From Acidobacteriota bacterium (GTDB lineage Bacteria > Acidobacteriota > Terriglobia > Acidiferrales > UBA7541), in assembly GCA_027307115.1 (NCBI GenBank), contig DAHUXN010000055.1, positions 1 through 64,000 of the forward strand: a stretch of 64,000 bases of DNA, given 5' to 3'. Under the pieces are notes generated by a model, which searched no databases, was not told where the DNA came from, and saw only the letters and a list, made by a program, of their open reading frames with translations. Each line of letters starts with the position of its first letter. The first letter of the stretch is position 1. A program made the position numbers and the translations under genes. Below, in pieces: positions 29,101 through 36,448 of the stretch.

Positions 29101-29705
29101 TTCGCATCGTCACGAACCTGAAGATCTATTTCGATCGAATCCGCATCGACAATTCCGCGGCAGACGCATCGTATCGCGTCACGCAGGTCCCGCTTGCGAA
29201 TGCGAATCTCCACTTTCGTGGCTACCCGAGTTACGTCGAAGGGAAAACACCGGGAGATTTGACTTTCTTTTATGATCAGGTCAGCGCGACGGGGCCATAC
29301 GCGCATCAAGCCGGAAATTACACGCGCTACGGAGATGTGCGGCCGCTTTTGCAACAAGTCGACGAGAAATACGTTGTCTTTGGTTCCGGCGACGAAGTGG
29401 CCGTGAGTTTTGATCCTTCTTCGCTGCCAAAACTCGCTCCCGGCTGGGTCCGCGATTATTTCTTCTATGCCAATGGTTTCGACAAGGACATGGATTTCTA
29501 CGCCGATCACGGCAGCACCGTCACGCCGTTGCCCATGCACACGCTCGTCTCGTATCCTTATCCCCGCGGGATCGCCTATCCCATCGATCCGAGTCATCTT
29601 GACTACCTGTTGCATTACAACACTCGCGCCGTCTCCGGCCAACCGCCCGCCTCGTATCGCTTTCAGTACCGCACCAAGACGCGCTCGAAAGCAAAAACGC
29701 CATGA
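26160..29705 (+). CDS. TPR + CRTAC1/ASPIC-UnbV protein with a long unassigned C-terminal region
   Basis: About 1181 residues, anchored or exported by an N-terminal hydrophobic segment (FAFLGAALLLSICILFFARQISHA). A Lys/Ser/Glu-rich linker (KSETKSETKSGTQ) and three or more TPRs (about 60-230; LGVAYMERQEQKNALAEFQKA, GLLEKSDGHADVSAADFERV, HEYPKAIAAFDRALKINP) follow. An FG-GAP propeller spans about 290-650 (DYDGDGRPD, DYDNDGHPD, DYDHDGDLD, DFDKDGWMD, DHDNDGWID), with ASPIC/UnbV at about 665-740. The remaining ~430 residues start with CPLLFAWNGRTFQFVADIIG and end with FQYRTKTRSKAKTP. I cannot assign them to a family. The ATG at 26160 lies 7 bases after the previous stop; the longer in-frame reading from 26001 would sit inside the preceding gene. 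Confidence 0.85.
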   Translation: MLRSPRRFAFLGAALLLSICILFFARQISHARAFQSPASAKSETKSETKSGTQADAIHHNNLGVAYMERQEQKNALAEFQKASALDARLDAARLNEAIALLNLQQFSQARPILDELAKRQPKNPRVWYNLGLLEKSDGHADVSAADFERVATIDPDDADTQYFLGQDYMALHEYPKAIAAFDRALKINPFHVSAEFALAQAFQRSGETPRARTHLVRFQHLVAAKLGTPMSLTYGDQGKYSLAEIISTGAEEIPHAIPVHFVDVTAESGLPSHTAPPTIEKEAQATAANSYGSGACVFDYDGDGRPDIFLVNADGSGRPALYHNLGNGKFEDVTAQSGTTFPGVGMGCTAGDYDNDGHPDLAVSYNNGVALFHNDGGGKFHDVTASTGIQVTGQPMGLTFVDYDHDGDLDLYISRVSAQPAANSSPSAAVVTNELWRNNGNGAFTEVTQETGLAGDGSSWGATASDINNDRAIDLVVTSFNRPPTVYLNPREGKFGAEQPWASAIQSPAVGVLAFDFDKDGWMDLAFTHSGAPGLSLWRNLDGKQFVPVALPKLDWTRGWGLAALDHDNDGWIDLAAVGETASGGRIVLLRNEGPAGFRDVSVEIGLNKIRLTRPRSLVAADFFGDGATDLLITQNGASPVLLRNVGGNRNHWMNARLTGLNDNKSAIGAKVDVYAGTLHQKFEISAASGYLGQSDTNITVGLDDASKIDIFRMLWPTGVLQDEINFPADSRQTITELDRRGSSCPLLFAWNGRTFQFVADIIGSGIVGHWVGPDERNIPNPAEYLKVNGSDVQLKNGQLAFRLVEPEEELDYLDQVRLLAVDHPANVEVYSNGHFSMYPPFPAFKVVATRAPHLPLGAWDDHGRNVLPQLLKRDHQFVTGFENTPFAGFAKSHWLELDLGNWNARHPLRLILDGFTDYFSASSLYSAWQAGMKPVPPYVEALTADGHWRRVVTDMGFFSGLERTMTADLTGKLPPGARKIRIVTNLKIYFDRIRIDNSAADASYRVTQVPLANANLHFRGYPSYVEGKTPGDLTFFYDQVSATGPYAHQAGNYTRYGDVRPLLQQVDEKYVVFGSGDEVAVSFDPSSLPKLAPGWVRDYFFYANGFDKDMDFYADHGSTVTPLPMHTLVSYPYPRGIAYPIDPSHLDYLLHYNTRAVSGQPPASYRFQYRTKTRSKAKTP

Positions 29706-29738
29706 AGCCTTGCGCTTCGCCGCGAATCAGATACGCCA

Positions 29739-31097
29739 TTGGAACGTAGCGCATGGCCGTTATATTCTCCCCACGTGCGCTCCGCTCGCCGTTCTCCCAC
29801 ATTTGGCCTGTTCCTCGGCCTCATCATCACTCTCGCTGCCGTTGTGGTCTATTCCGCGTACATCACGCGGCAAATCTCCGGCTTGCGGGCACTGCAAAAC
29901 AATTTAGCCGACCGCTACCGCAAGGATTCGCTTCAACTCTTACGCATTCAGAATGACCTGAATTCGTTGGGGCTCGCCATGCGCGATATGTTAGCCAACG
30001 ACGAACCGTATCCCCTGACGGCATGGTCAGCGCAATTTCAGCAAATCCATACCGACCTCAGCGATGCGCTCCAGCGCGAACAGCAACTCGCGGTGGTCCG
30101 TCGTACTCCGGAACAAATGCAGGAACTCGCGAATTCCTTCGCGCAATTCTGGAACGCGGTGGATCGCACGTTCGCTCTTGTGCGCGACGGAAAAGAGAAA
30201 GAAGCTCGCGAGCAAATCCGCATTTCGTTGCAGACAAGGCAGGCATCCCTCACCACGGCCGTCGCGCGTCAATTGGTCGAGAACAATGCAGGTGAAGAGC
30301 AAGCCGCGCGCCAAATCGGTGAAATCTACGATCGCGTTCAGCGTCAGGTTTACCTGTTTCTCACCGCAACCCTGATTGCGATTTTGCTGACCAGCCTGTA
30401 TTTGATTTACTGGAACCGCCGCCTCTTCGCGCAATTGGATGCATTGTCAACGCAGCGAAGCGAGCTTGCCCAGAAATTGATCTCCACGCAGGAATCAACT
30501 CTGCGTTACATTTCCCGTGAATTGCACGACGAGTTTGGTCAAATCCTCACGGCCATCGGCTCGATGCTTAATCGCGCGGGAAAATACGCGCCGGAGGGTT
30601 CGACGCTCCGCTCGGATCTCCAGGAAGTCCGGGATATCACGCAGACCGCGCTCGATAACGTGCGCACTCTTTCGCAGGCGCTCCATCCGGTCATGCTCGA
30701 GGAATCGGGACTCGAAAACACCATGGATTGGTATATTCCTACCGTGGAGAAGCAAACGGGTGTCGCGATCAGTTACAAAAAATCCGGTGCTCCATTTCCG
30801 CTCGATGGCTCCGCGTCCGTTCACATTTACCGCATCCTGCAGGAGGCCTTGAACAATGTGGCGCGGCATTCCGGAGCGCAGCAAGCATGGGTTCGCTTGC
30901 ACTTTTCCCCGGACAAATTGGAGTTAGAAGTGGAAGATCACGGCGCGGGATTTGTCCGCGGCGCCGGAAAGCCAGGCATCGGATTGGTTGCGATGCGCGA
31001 GCGCGCGGAACTCCTCGGCGGCACGATTGAATTCGTGCAGCCCGCCGCAGGCGGAACGCTAATCCGTCTGAGAGTGCCGAAAACCAGGATGGACTGA
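29739..31097 (+). CDS. Membrane sensor histidine kinase, HisKA_3 (NarX/DegS) type
   Basis: About 452 residues. Two membrane helices (FGLFLGLIITLAAVVVYSAYI and VYLFLTATLIAILLTSLYLIYW) enclose a periplasmic helical domain of about 170 residues, a four-helix-bundle-like sensor (VRDGKEKEAREQIRISLQTRQ). The dimerisation/phosphoacceptor part is ISRELHDEFGQILTAIGSML, with the phospho-His in the H-D-x-x-G-Q pattern of HisKA_3. The HATPase domain shows ALNNVARHSGAQ (N box), EVEDHGAGF (G1) and GIGLVAMRERAELLGG (G2). The start is uncertain: the TTG at 29739 and a GTG at 29775 both lack a good ribosome site. The response regulator begins one base after its stop, so the pair is co-translated. Confidence 0.9.
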   Translation: MERSAWPLYSPHVRSARRSPTFGLFLGLIITLAAVVVYSAYITRQISGLRALQNNLADRYRKDSLQLLRIQNDLNSLGLAMRDMLANDEPYPLTAWSAQFQQIHTDLSDALQREQQLAVVRRTPEQMQELANSFAQFWNAVDRTFALVRDGKEKEAREQIRISLQTRQASLTTAVARQLVENNAGEEQAARQIGEIYDRVQRQVYLFLTATLIAILLTSLYLIYWNRRLFAQLDALSTQRSELAQKLISTQESTLRYISRELHDEFGQILTAIGSMLNRAGKYAPEGSTLRSDLQEVRDITQTALDNVRTLSQALHPVMLEESGLENTMDWYIPTVEKQTGVAISYKKSGAPFPLDGSASVHIYRILQEALNNVARHSGAQQAWVRLHFSPDKLELEVEDHGAGFVRGAGKPGIGLVAMRERAELLGGTIEFVQPAAGGTLIRLRVPKTRMD

Positions 31098-31098
31098 C

Positions 31099-31728
31099 AT
31101 GCCAGACAAAATCACCGTTCTGCTCGTGGACGATCACGCTCTCGTTCGCCGCGGTTTTCGCCGAATGCTCGAAGACGAGCCGGACATCTCGGTTGTCGGA
31201 GAGGCAAGCGACGGCGAAGAGGCGATTCGCCTTGCCCGCGAGCTTAAGCCTCAGGTTATTTTGATGGATTCCGCGTTGCCTCACGTCAGCGGCCTCGATG
31301 CAACTCGCCAAATTCTCGCCGCTCGTCCGGGGAGCTTGATTTTAATGTTGAGCATGCATTCGGAAGATACCCTCGTCCGTCAGGCGCTCGACGCCGGCGC
31401 GCGCGGATATATTCTCAAAAACGCGGTGGAGCTCGAACTCCCTGCAGCCGTCCGGCGCGTCGTAGCTGGTGAAATCGTGCTCTCTCCGCAACTTTCGCGT
31501 TCCGATGCCTTAAAGGGCGAGCGCAACTCCGGTCTCACCGTTCGCGAGCTGCAGATTTTGCAACTCATCGTGAATGGCAAGTCCAACAAGGAAATCGCCG
31601 AGCAGCTCGACCTCAGCGTGAATACGGTCGGCGTCCATCGCGCCAATATTATGGACGCGCTCGGAATTCACAAAACCGCCGATCTAGTCGTCTATGCGAT
31701 TCGCAACGGCTTGGTGAATATCTCGTGA
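31099..31728 (+). CDS. NarL/FixJ-type response regulator
   Basis: A 209-residue partner of the preceding kinase. The receiver domain (4-120) has the acidic pocket VDDH, the phosphoacceptor Asp of VILMDSALPHVSG (about residue 55), the Ser/Thr position in LMLSMHSED and the conserved Lys of GYILKNA. The LuxR/GerE helix-turn-helix (about 145-205) reads LTVRELQILQLIVNGKSNKEIAEQLDLSVNTVGVHRANIMDALGI. It is expected to activate or repress promoters when phosphorylated. The cluster itself is the natural first target, although no paired binding sites were recognised. The stop codon overlaps the GTG start of the next CRTAC1 gene (GTGA). Confidence 0.93.
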   Translation: MPDKITVLLVDDHALVRRGFRRMLEDEPDISVVGEASDGEEAIRLARELKPQVILMDSALPHVSGLDATRQILAARPGSLILMLSMHSEDTLVRQALDAGARGYILKNAVELELPAAVRRVVAGEIVLSPQLSRSDALKGERNSGLTVRELQILQLIVNGKSNKEIAEQLDLSVNTVGVHRANIMDALGIHKTADLVVYAIRNGLVNIS

Positions 31729-33431
31729 ACCGCAGATCGTTTCTCCTGAGTTTGGCAGGGTTGGCTTCCGCCAGCGCATTGCAAATGGATTCCGCAGCCG
31801 CACTCTCTCCGCCGCAACAATCAAATCCCGGATTTCGTTTGGTCGATGTCACTTCGCAATCCGGCATTCACTTCATCCACAACAGCGGAGCATACGGCGG
31901 AAAGTTTCTGCCGGAGACGATGGGTTCCGGGTGCGCATTTCTCGATTATGACGGAGACGGTTGGCAGGACGTCCTTCTCATCAATAGCATGGACTGGCCG
32001 GGGCACCGGCGGGTTCGCACCACGATGCGCCTGTATCACAACAATCGCAACGGCACTTTCACGGACGTCACACACCGCGCGGGCCTCGATATCGAGATGT
32101 ACGGTATGGGCGTCGCGGTCGCGGATTACAATAACGATGGCTTCCCCGATATTTTCATCACTTGCGTCGGCCAAAATCGCCTTTTCAAAAATACCGGACG
32201 CGGCACTTTTCTCGACGTCACTCGCGAAAGCGGTCTCGCGGGCAGGGAAGGCTTCAGCACTTCGGCTCTGTGGTTCGACTTTGATCGCGATGGTTTCCTC
32301 GACCTGTTCGTTTGCAATTATGTGAAGTGGTCTCCAGCGCAAGACGTTTTTTGCAGCCTCGATGGCAAGCACAAGTCCTACTGCACTCCTGAAGCGTACC
32401 GCGGAGAAACGTGTTGGCTTTTTCGCAATCGCGGCAACGGAACGTTTGAAGACGCCACCGCAACCAGCGGAATTTTCGATACCAGTTCCAAATCCTTGGG
32501 CGTCGCCATGCTCGATTACGACCAAGATGGCTGGCCGGATCTCATGGTTGCGAACGACACGCAGCCTAACAAGCTCTACCGCAATCAGCGCAATGGCACA
32601 TTCAAGGACGTCGCCGTGGAAGCGGGCGTTGCATTTAGCAACGACGGAAAGGCTCGCGCAGGAATGGGTGTCGCCGTTGGCGATTTCAACCGTTCAGGCC
32701 GTCCTGGAATTGCCATCACCAATTTCGACGATGAAATGGTCGGCCTGTATCGGCCGCTCGGCAAAGCCATGTACGAAGATGTAGCCGTGCAGAGCGGCGT
32801 CGGACTTCCCTCGAAAAATACTCTCGGCTTTGGCTGCGTTTTCGCCGACATGAACCTTGGCGGCGCGCTCGACCTCGTCGTCGCCAATGGACACATTGAC
32901 GAAACTGTGCGCAACATTCGCGGGAACGTCGGCTACGCGCAACCTCCGCAGCTTTTTTTGAACGATGGCGCAGGCAAATTCCGCGATGTTGCTTCCGAAG
33001 TTGGCGATGCGTTCGCGCGGCCAAAAGTCGGACGCGGCTTGTGCTATGGCGATTTCGATCGTGACGGAGATCTCGATTTGTTGATGACCACGAATAACGG
33101 TCCCGCGTATCTTTTCCGCAACGATCAACTTTCGCGCAATCGCGCCATTCGCTTCCGCCTGGTCGGCACGAAATCGAATCGCGACGCAATCGGTGCGCGC
33201 GTCCAAATCTTTCACGGTGAGTCGAGCCAGTCCCGCCTCGTGAAGAGTGGTTCCAGCTATCTCTCGCAATCGGAGCTTCCGGCGACGTTTGGCTTCGGTC
33301 AGGCAGATCGTGTGGATCGCGTGGTGCTCGACTGGCCCAGTGGCAGAACAGAAGAGTATAAGAATTTAGCTTCGGGCAAGCTCTACCGGTGCGTCGAAGG
33401 GAAGGGAATCACCCCGCTCGACGGCTTCTGA
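31725..33431 (+). CDS. Tat-exported CRTAC1-family protein (FG-GAP + ASPIC/UnbV)
   Basis: A 568-residue paralogue of the protein at 24440-26152, aligned over almost its whole length. The N-terminus NRRSFLLSLAGLASASA is a twin-arginine signal, so it is exported folded, whereas its paralogue uses a Sec-type signal. Propeller Ca2+-loop motifs include DYDGDGWQD, DYNNDGFPD, DFDRDGFLD, DYDQDGWPD and DFDRDGDLD. The ASPIC/UnbV domain near 480-565 has KSNRDAIGARVQI, KSGSSYLSQSELPATFGF and VVLDWPSG. The cysteine motif FCSLDGKHKSYCTPEAY matches the paralogue. Its GTG start overlaps the response-regulator stop, so it belongs to the same transcript and is a likely output gene or partner of the two-component system. 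Confidence 0.88.
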   Translation: MNRRSFLLSLAGLASASALQMDSAAALSPPQQSNPGFRLVDVTSQSGIHFIHNSGAYGGKFLPETMGSGCAFLDYDGDGWQDVLLINSMDWPGHRRVRTTMRLYHNNRNGTFTDVTHRAGLDIEMYGMGVAVADYNNDGFPDIFITCVGQNRLFKNTGRGTFLDVTRESGLAGREGFSTSALWFDFDRDGFLDLFVCNYVKWSPAQDVFCSLDGKHKSYCTPEAYRGETCWLFRNRGNGTFEDATATSGIFDTSSKSLGVAMLDYDQDGWPDLMVANDTQPNKLYRNQRNGTFKDVAVEAGVAFSNDGKARAGMGVAVGDFNRSGRPGIAITNFDDEMVGLYRPLGKAMYEDVAVQSGVGLPSKNTLGFGCVFADMNLGGALDLVVANGHIDETVRNIRGNVGYAQPPQLFLNDGAGKFRDVASEVGDAFARPKVGRGLCYGDFDRDGDLDLLMTTNNGPAYLFRNDQLSRNRAIRFRLVGTKSNRDAIGARVQIFHGESSQSRLVKSGSSYLSQSELPATFGFGQADRVDRVVLDWPSGRTEEYKNLASGKLYRCVEGKGITPLDGF

Positions 33432-33445
33432 GGTTCGCCGCTCAT

Positions 33446-34318
33446 TTACAGCTCAACTTTCACGCCCGCAAGCCTCCGAGCCACTTGGGCAATGTCCGAC
33501 CGATGCGAGAGGTCGAGTACGCCAGTGTGGAACGGCACCGTTTTGAAGCGCAGTCCGAGCGAACTCAGTCCGAGCTGCACTGCTTCCGGCAGTTCGTATT
33601 CCCCGCGCGCTGAGCGCCCGACCGTTTCGCACGCGCGAAAGATGCCCGCGTCAAATCGCCAGCAATTCATGCTTATGAACACTTCTCCATCGCCGGCCGT
33701 TTCGGGCATCTCATCGGGCTTCTCGACGATTTTCTCCAAATATCCTGCAGGACTGATTTGCAGCAGCGCATAACGTAGCACTCGCTCGCGCGGAATTTCG
33801 CTTTCGCGCACCAGCGTTTCTCGCTCGAATGCAGGCAATCCCGGCTCGCCAAGCGTCCGTAGCGCGCGAAACACCTCGACCGGATAATAGTTGTCCGAGT
33901 TCAGCGCCAGGAATTCTTCGCGTCCCGCAAACGGTTTCGCCGCAAGCAGCGCATTCGCGGTCCCCAGCGGCTCCTCCTGTATTGCAAAACTGATCTCGAT
34001 TCGCCGCGCAGAAACGCTCTGGTAGTATTCGCGAATCGTCGTATGCTCAGGCCCCACTACCAGACATACTTGGCTAAATCCTGCGTCAGCCAGCGTGCTC
34101 AGCACGTAATCGAGAAACGGCCGCCCAATTGGAATCATCGCCTTCATTCCCGCATCGGCGGCCCGCATCTGATCCGTGGCGAGTTGCGCCGTCGCGTCCG
34201 GCGACCGCATTCGTTTCCCCAACCCGCGCGCGAGAATCACCGCCTTGCGAATTTCGGCCGACGATCCGCGATCATTACAAGGGGATGAGCTGCGGCGATC
34301 CTGCTTTGCAGTGCTCAT
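33446..34318 (-). CDS. Sugar-1-phosphate nucleotidyltransferase
   Basis: A 290-residue NTP_transferase enzyme that couples a sugar 1-phosphate to a nucleoside triphosphate, releasing pyrophosphate. The activating loop is AVILARGLGKRMR, a variant of the L.(G/R)G.G.R(L/M) signature. Substrate and metal positions include KAMIPIGRPFLDYVLSTLADAGF, EEPLGTANALLAAK and FLALNSDNYYPV. It is transcribed divergently from an SSS symporter-galactokinase operon and converges on the CRTAC1 gene (14 bases between stops). Because no galT is seen here, it might activate galactose 1-phosphate directly. That is speculation; a glucose-1-P transferase role is equally possible from sequence. Confidence 0.82.
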   Translation of the reverse strand: MSTAKQDRRSSSPCNDRGSSAEIRKAVILARGLGKRMRSPDATAQLATDQMRAADAGMKAMIPIGRPFLDYVLSTLADAGFSQVCLVVGPEHTTIREYYQSVSARRIEISFAIQEEPLGTANALLAAKPFAGREEFLALNSDNYYPVEVFRALRTLGEPGLPAFERETLVRESEIPRERVLRYALLQISPAGYLEKIVEKPDEMPETAGDGEVFISMNCWRFDAGIFRACETVGRSARGEYELPEAVQLGLSSLGLRFKTVPFHTGVLDLSHRSDIAQVARRLAGVKVEL

Positions 34319-34529
34319 AGAATTAGCAAAACGTACGCCTGTCGTTCACTCATCCTTCCTTCGCAGTCCAGCACAAGCTCTCCATGGACACCGCAGTATT
34401 ATCCTATTGGCATCTGCGGTCGAACGCAAAATCCTAAGGCAAAAAAGCGGCCTAATGATATCGTTTGCTATTCCGCGCGGGTACTGCGGAGATTTGAAGC
34501 ATCGTCATATTTGAGGTTCAGCGGCCACC

Positions 34530-36143
34530 ATGCATCTGAAGTGGATTGATTACGCAGTCATCGGCCTCTATTGTGCCTTCGTGCTCGGCGTCGGTTTCAC
34601 GCTGAAAAAATCCATGCGCACGAGCATGGACTTTTTCCTCTCCGGCCGCCGGATTCCCGCTTGGATCACCGGTCTCGCCTTCATTTCCGCGAACCTGGGC
34701 GCTCTGGAAGTGATGGGCATGGCCGCCAGTGGCGCGAAGTACGGCATGCTCACGACGCATTTCTACTGGCTCGGCGCGATTCCGGCCATGATTTTCGTGG
34801 GCCTTTGCATGATGCCGTTTTATTACGGCAGCCGCGCGCGTTCCGTGCCTGAATATTTGCGGCTTCGCTTCGACGAAAAAACGCGCGCCTTCAACGCGCT
34901 TACGTTCGCTGTCATGACTATTCTCGCCAGCGGCATCAATCTTTACGCGATGGCTCTCGTCTTCAAGCTCATGCTGGGCTGGTCAATTCACGCGACAATT
35001 GTGCTGTCGGCGATTGTTGTGCTTGTTTATACGTTTCTTGGCGGCCTCACATCGTCGATTTATAACGAAGTGCTGCAATTCTTTCTGATCGTCTTCGGCA
35101 TTTTGCCGCTCGCCGTTGTCAGCGTCACGTATGCGCGAGGGTGGCGAGGTCTGGAGGCGCACATGCCGCCGGGCTTCACGCACATGTGGGCCAACCTGGG
35201 GCACGCGACCGCGAATCCGATGGGCGTGGATTGGTTTCAGTTGGTCGCCGGGCTAGGTTTTGTTCTTTCGTTCGGATATTGGTGCACCGATTTTCTCGTC
35301 ATTCAACGGGCGCTCGCCGCGCGTGACATGACTGCCGCGCAAAAGACTCCTCTGATCGCCGCGATTCCCAAGATGTTCATTCCTTTTCTCGTGATTGTTC
35401 CCGGCATGGCGGCGTGGGTTTTGCTGCCGAAGGCGGCGTTCCTCGTCGATGGGAAAGTTGATTACAACATGGCCCTGCCGCTTTTGCTCGCGAACTACTA
35501 TCCGCCTGGAATGCTCGGCGTCGGCATCACGGCGCTGCTCGCGAGTTTCATGTCTGGAATGGCGGGCAACGTCACGGCGTTTAATACTGTGTGGACGTAC
35601 GATATCTATCAATCCTACATTCGGCCCGCGGCGAGCGACGCGCATTATCTCACCATGGGCCGCATCGCTACCGTCAGCGGCGTCTTGCTCAGTGTTTTGG
35701 CGGCATACGTCGCGCTCAGCTTCCACAACATCATGGACTACTTGCAGTTGCTGTTTTCGTTTGTGAACGCGCCGTTGTTTGCCACTTTCCTGCTCGGCAT
35801 GTTCTGGAAACGCGCCACGTCAAACGGAGCTTTTTTCGGTTTGGCGAGCGGCACACTCGCGGCCGCGTTACATTATTTTGCCACGCTGCACGGCTGGTTC
35901 GTTTACAGAAGTGAAATGGCCGCGAATTTCAACCGCGCCATTTATGCCTGGGGTGTCTGTTTCCTCGTCACGATAATTGTCAGTTTCTTTACGCGGCCGC
36001 GCGCGGAAGCTGAACTCGGCGGACTCGTCTATTCGTTGACGAAAAAACAAAATTACGGCGATCTGCCCGTGCTGCGCAGGCCGCTCACTTTGGCGATTGT
36101 GGTCGCCGTTATTACTATCGCGTTGAATTGGATATTCCGATGA
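34530..36143 (+). CDS. Sodium:solute symporter (SSS/SGLT family), probable sugar importer
   Basis: A 537-residue inner-membrane transporter with about 14 hydrophobic helices. It opens with WIDYAVIGLYCAFVLGVGFTLKK and the sodium-solute symporter segment FFLSGRRIPAWITGLAFISANLGALEVMGMAASGAKYG. WCTDFLVIQRALAARDMTAAQ is the conserved core signature of the SGLT branch (W.TDQ..VQR.L.A.....A). The next gene overlaps by ATGA and galactokinase follows, so galactose is the best-supported substrate. Sugar SSS proteins of this type are normally 500-580 residues, so it is full length. Confidence 0.9.
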   Translation: MHLKWIDYAVIGLYCAFVLGVGFTLKKSMRTSMDFFLSGRRIPAWITGLAFISANLGALEVMGMAASGAKYGMLTTHFYWLGAIPAMIFVGLCMMPFYYGSRARSVPEYLRLRFDEKTRAFNALTFAVMTILASGINLYAMALVFKLMLGWSIHATIVLSAIVVLVYTFLGGLTSSIYNEVLQFFLIVFGILPLAVVSVTYARGWRGLEAHMPPGFTHMWANLGHATANPMGVDWFQLVAGLGFVLSFGYWCTDFLVIQRALAARDMTAAQKTPLIAAIPKMFIPFLVIVPGMAAWVLLPKAAFLVDGKVDYNMALPLLLANYYPPGMLGVGITALLASFMSGMAGNVTAFNTVWTYDIYQSYIRPAASDAHYLTMGRIATVSGVLLSVLAAYVALSFHNIMDYLQLLFSFVNAPLFATFLLGMFWKRATSNGAFFGLASGTLAAALHYFATLHGWFVYRSEMAANFNRAIYAWGVCFLVTIIVSFFTRPRAEAELGGLVYSLTKKQNYGDLPVLRRPLTLAIVVAVITIALNWIFR

Positions 36144-36358
36144 GCGACTCCGAATCTGGACTCGATATCCGCTGGCCCATCGGCTTGCTCTTCCTCGCAA
36201 TCGGAGCAGCCGTCGCCGTATTCGGCATATTGTCGGCCAGCCGCACGGATTTGTGGGGGCTGCAAATCAATTTGAATCTCTGGTGGGGCGTCATCATGAC
36301 TGCATTTGGCTTGGGGATGATTTGGGGCGGAGCACGCGCCGGTCGCCGCCCGTCATGA
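36140..36358 (+). CDS. Small two-helix membrane protein
   Basis: 72 residues starting at an ATG that overlaps the symporter stop (ATGA), which implies translational coupling. Two hydrophobic helices are visible: GLLFLAIGAAVAVFGILS and LWWGVIMTAFGLGMIWGGARAG. The N-terminus is short and polar (SDSESGLDIRWP). I do not recognise a family. Its coupling suggests an accessory subunit or stabiliser of the symporter, comparable in position to the small partner proteins of some SSS carriers, but this is inference. Confidence 0.7.
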   Translation: MSDSESGLDIRWPIGLLFLAIGAAVAVFGILSASRTDLWGLQINLNLWWGVIMTAFGLGMIWGGARAGRRPS

Positions 36359-36448
36359 GCGCGTTCGTCGCTAGTCTCTTTTACTACGTATCCGCATGAT
36401 TACCATACCGCGCGGCGCCACCGTGATCGTCTCGAATAGTTACCCGCG

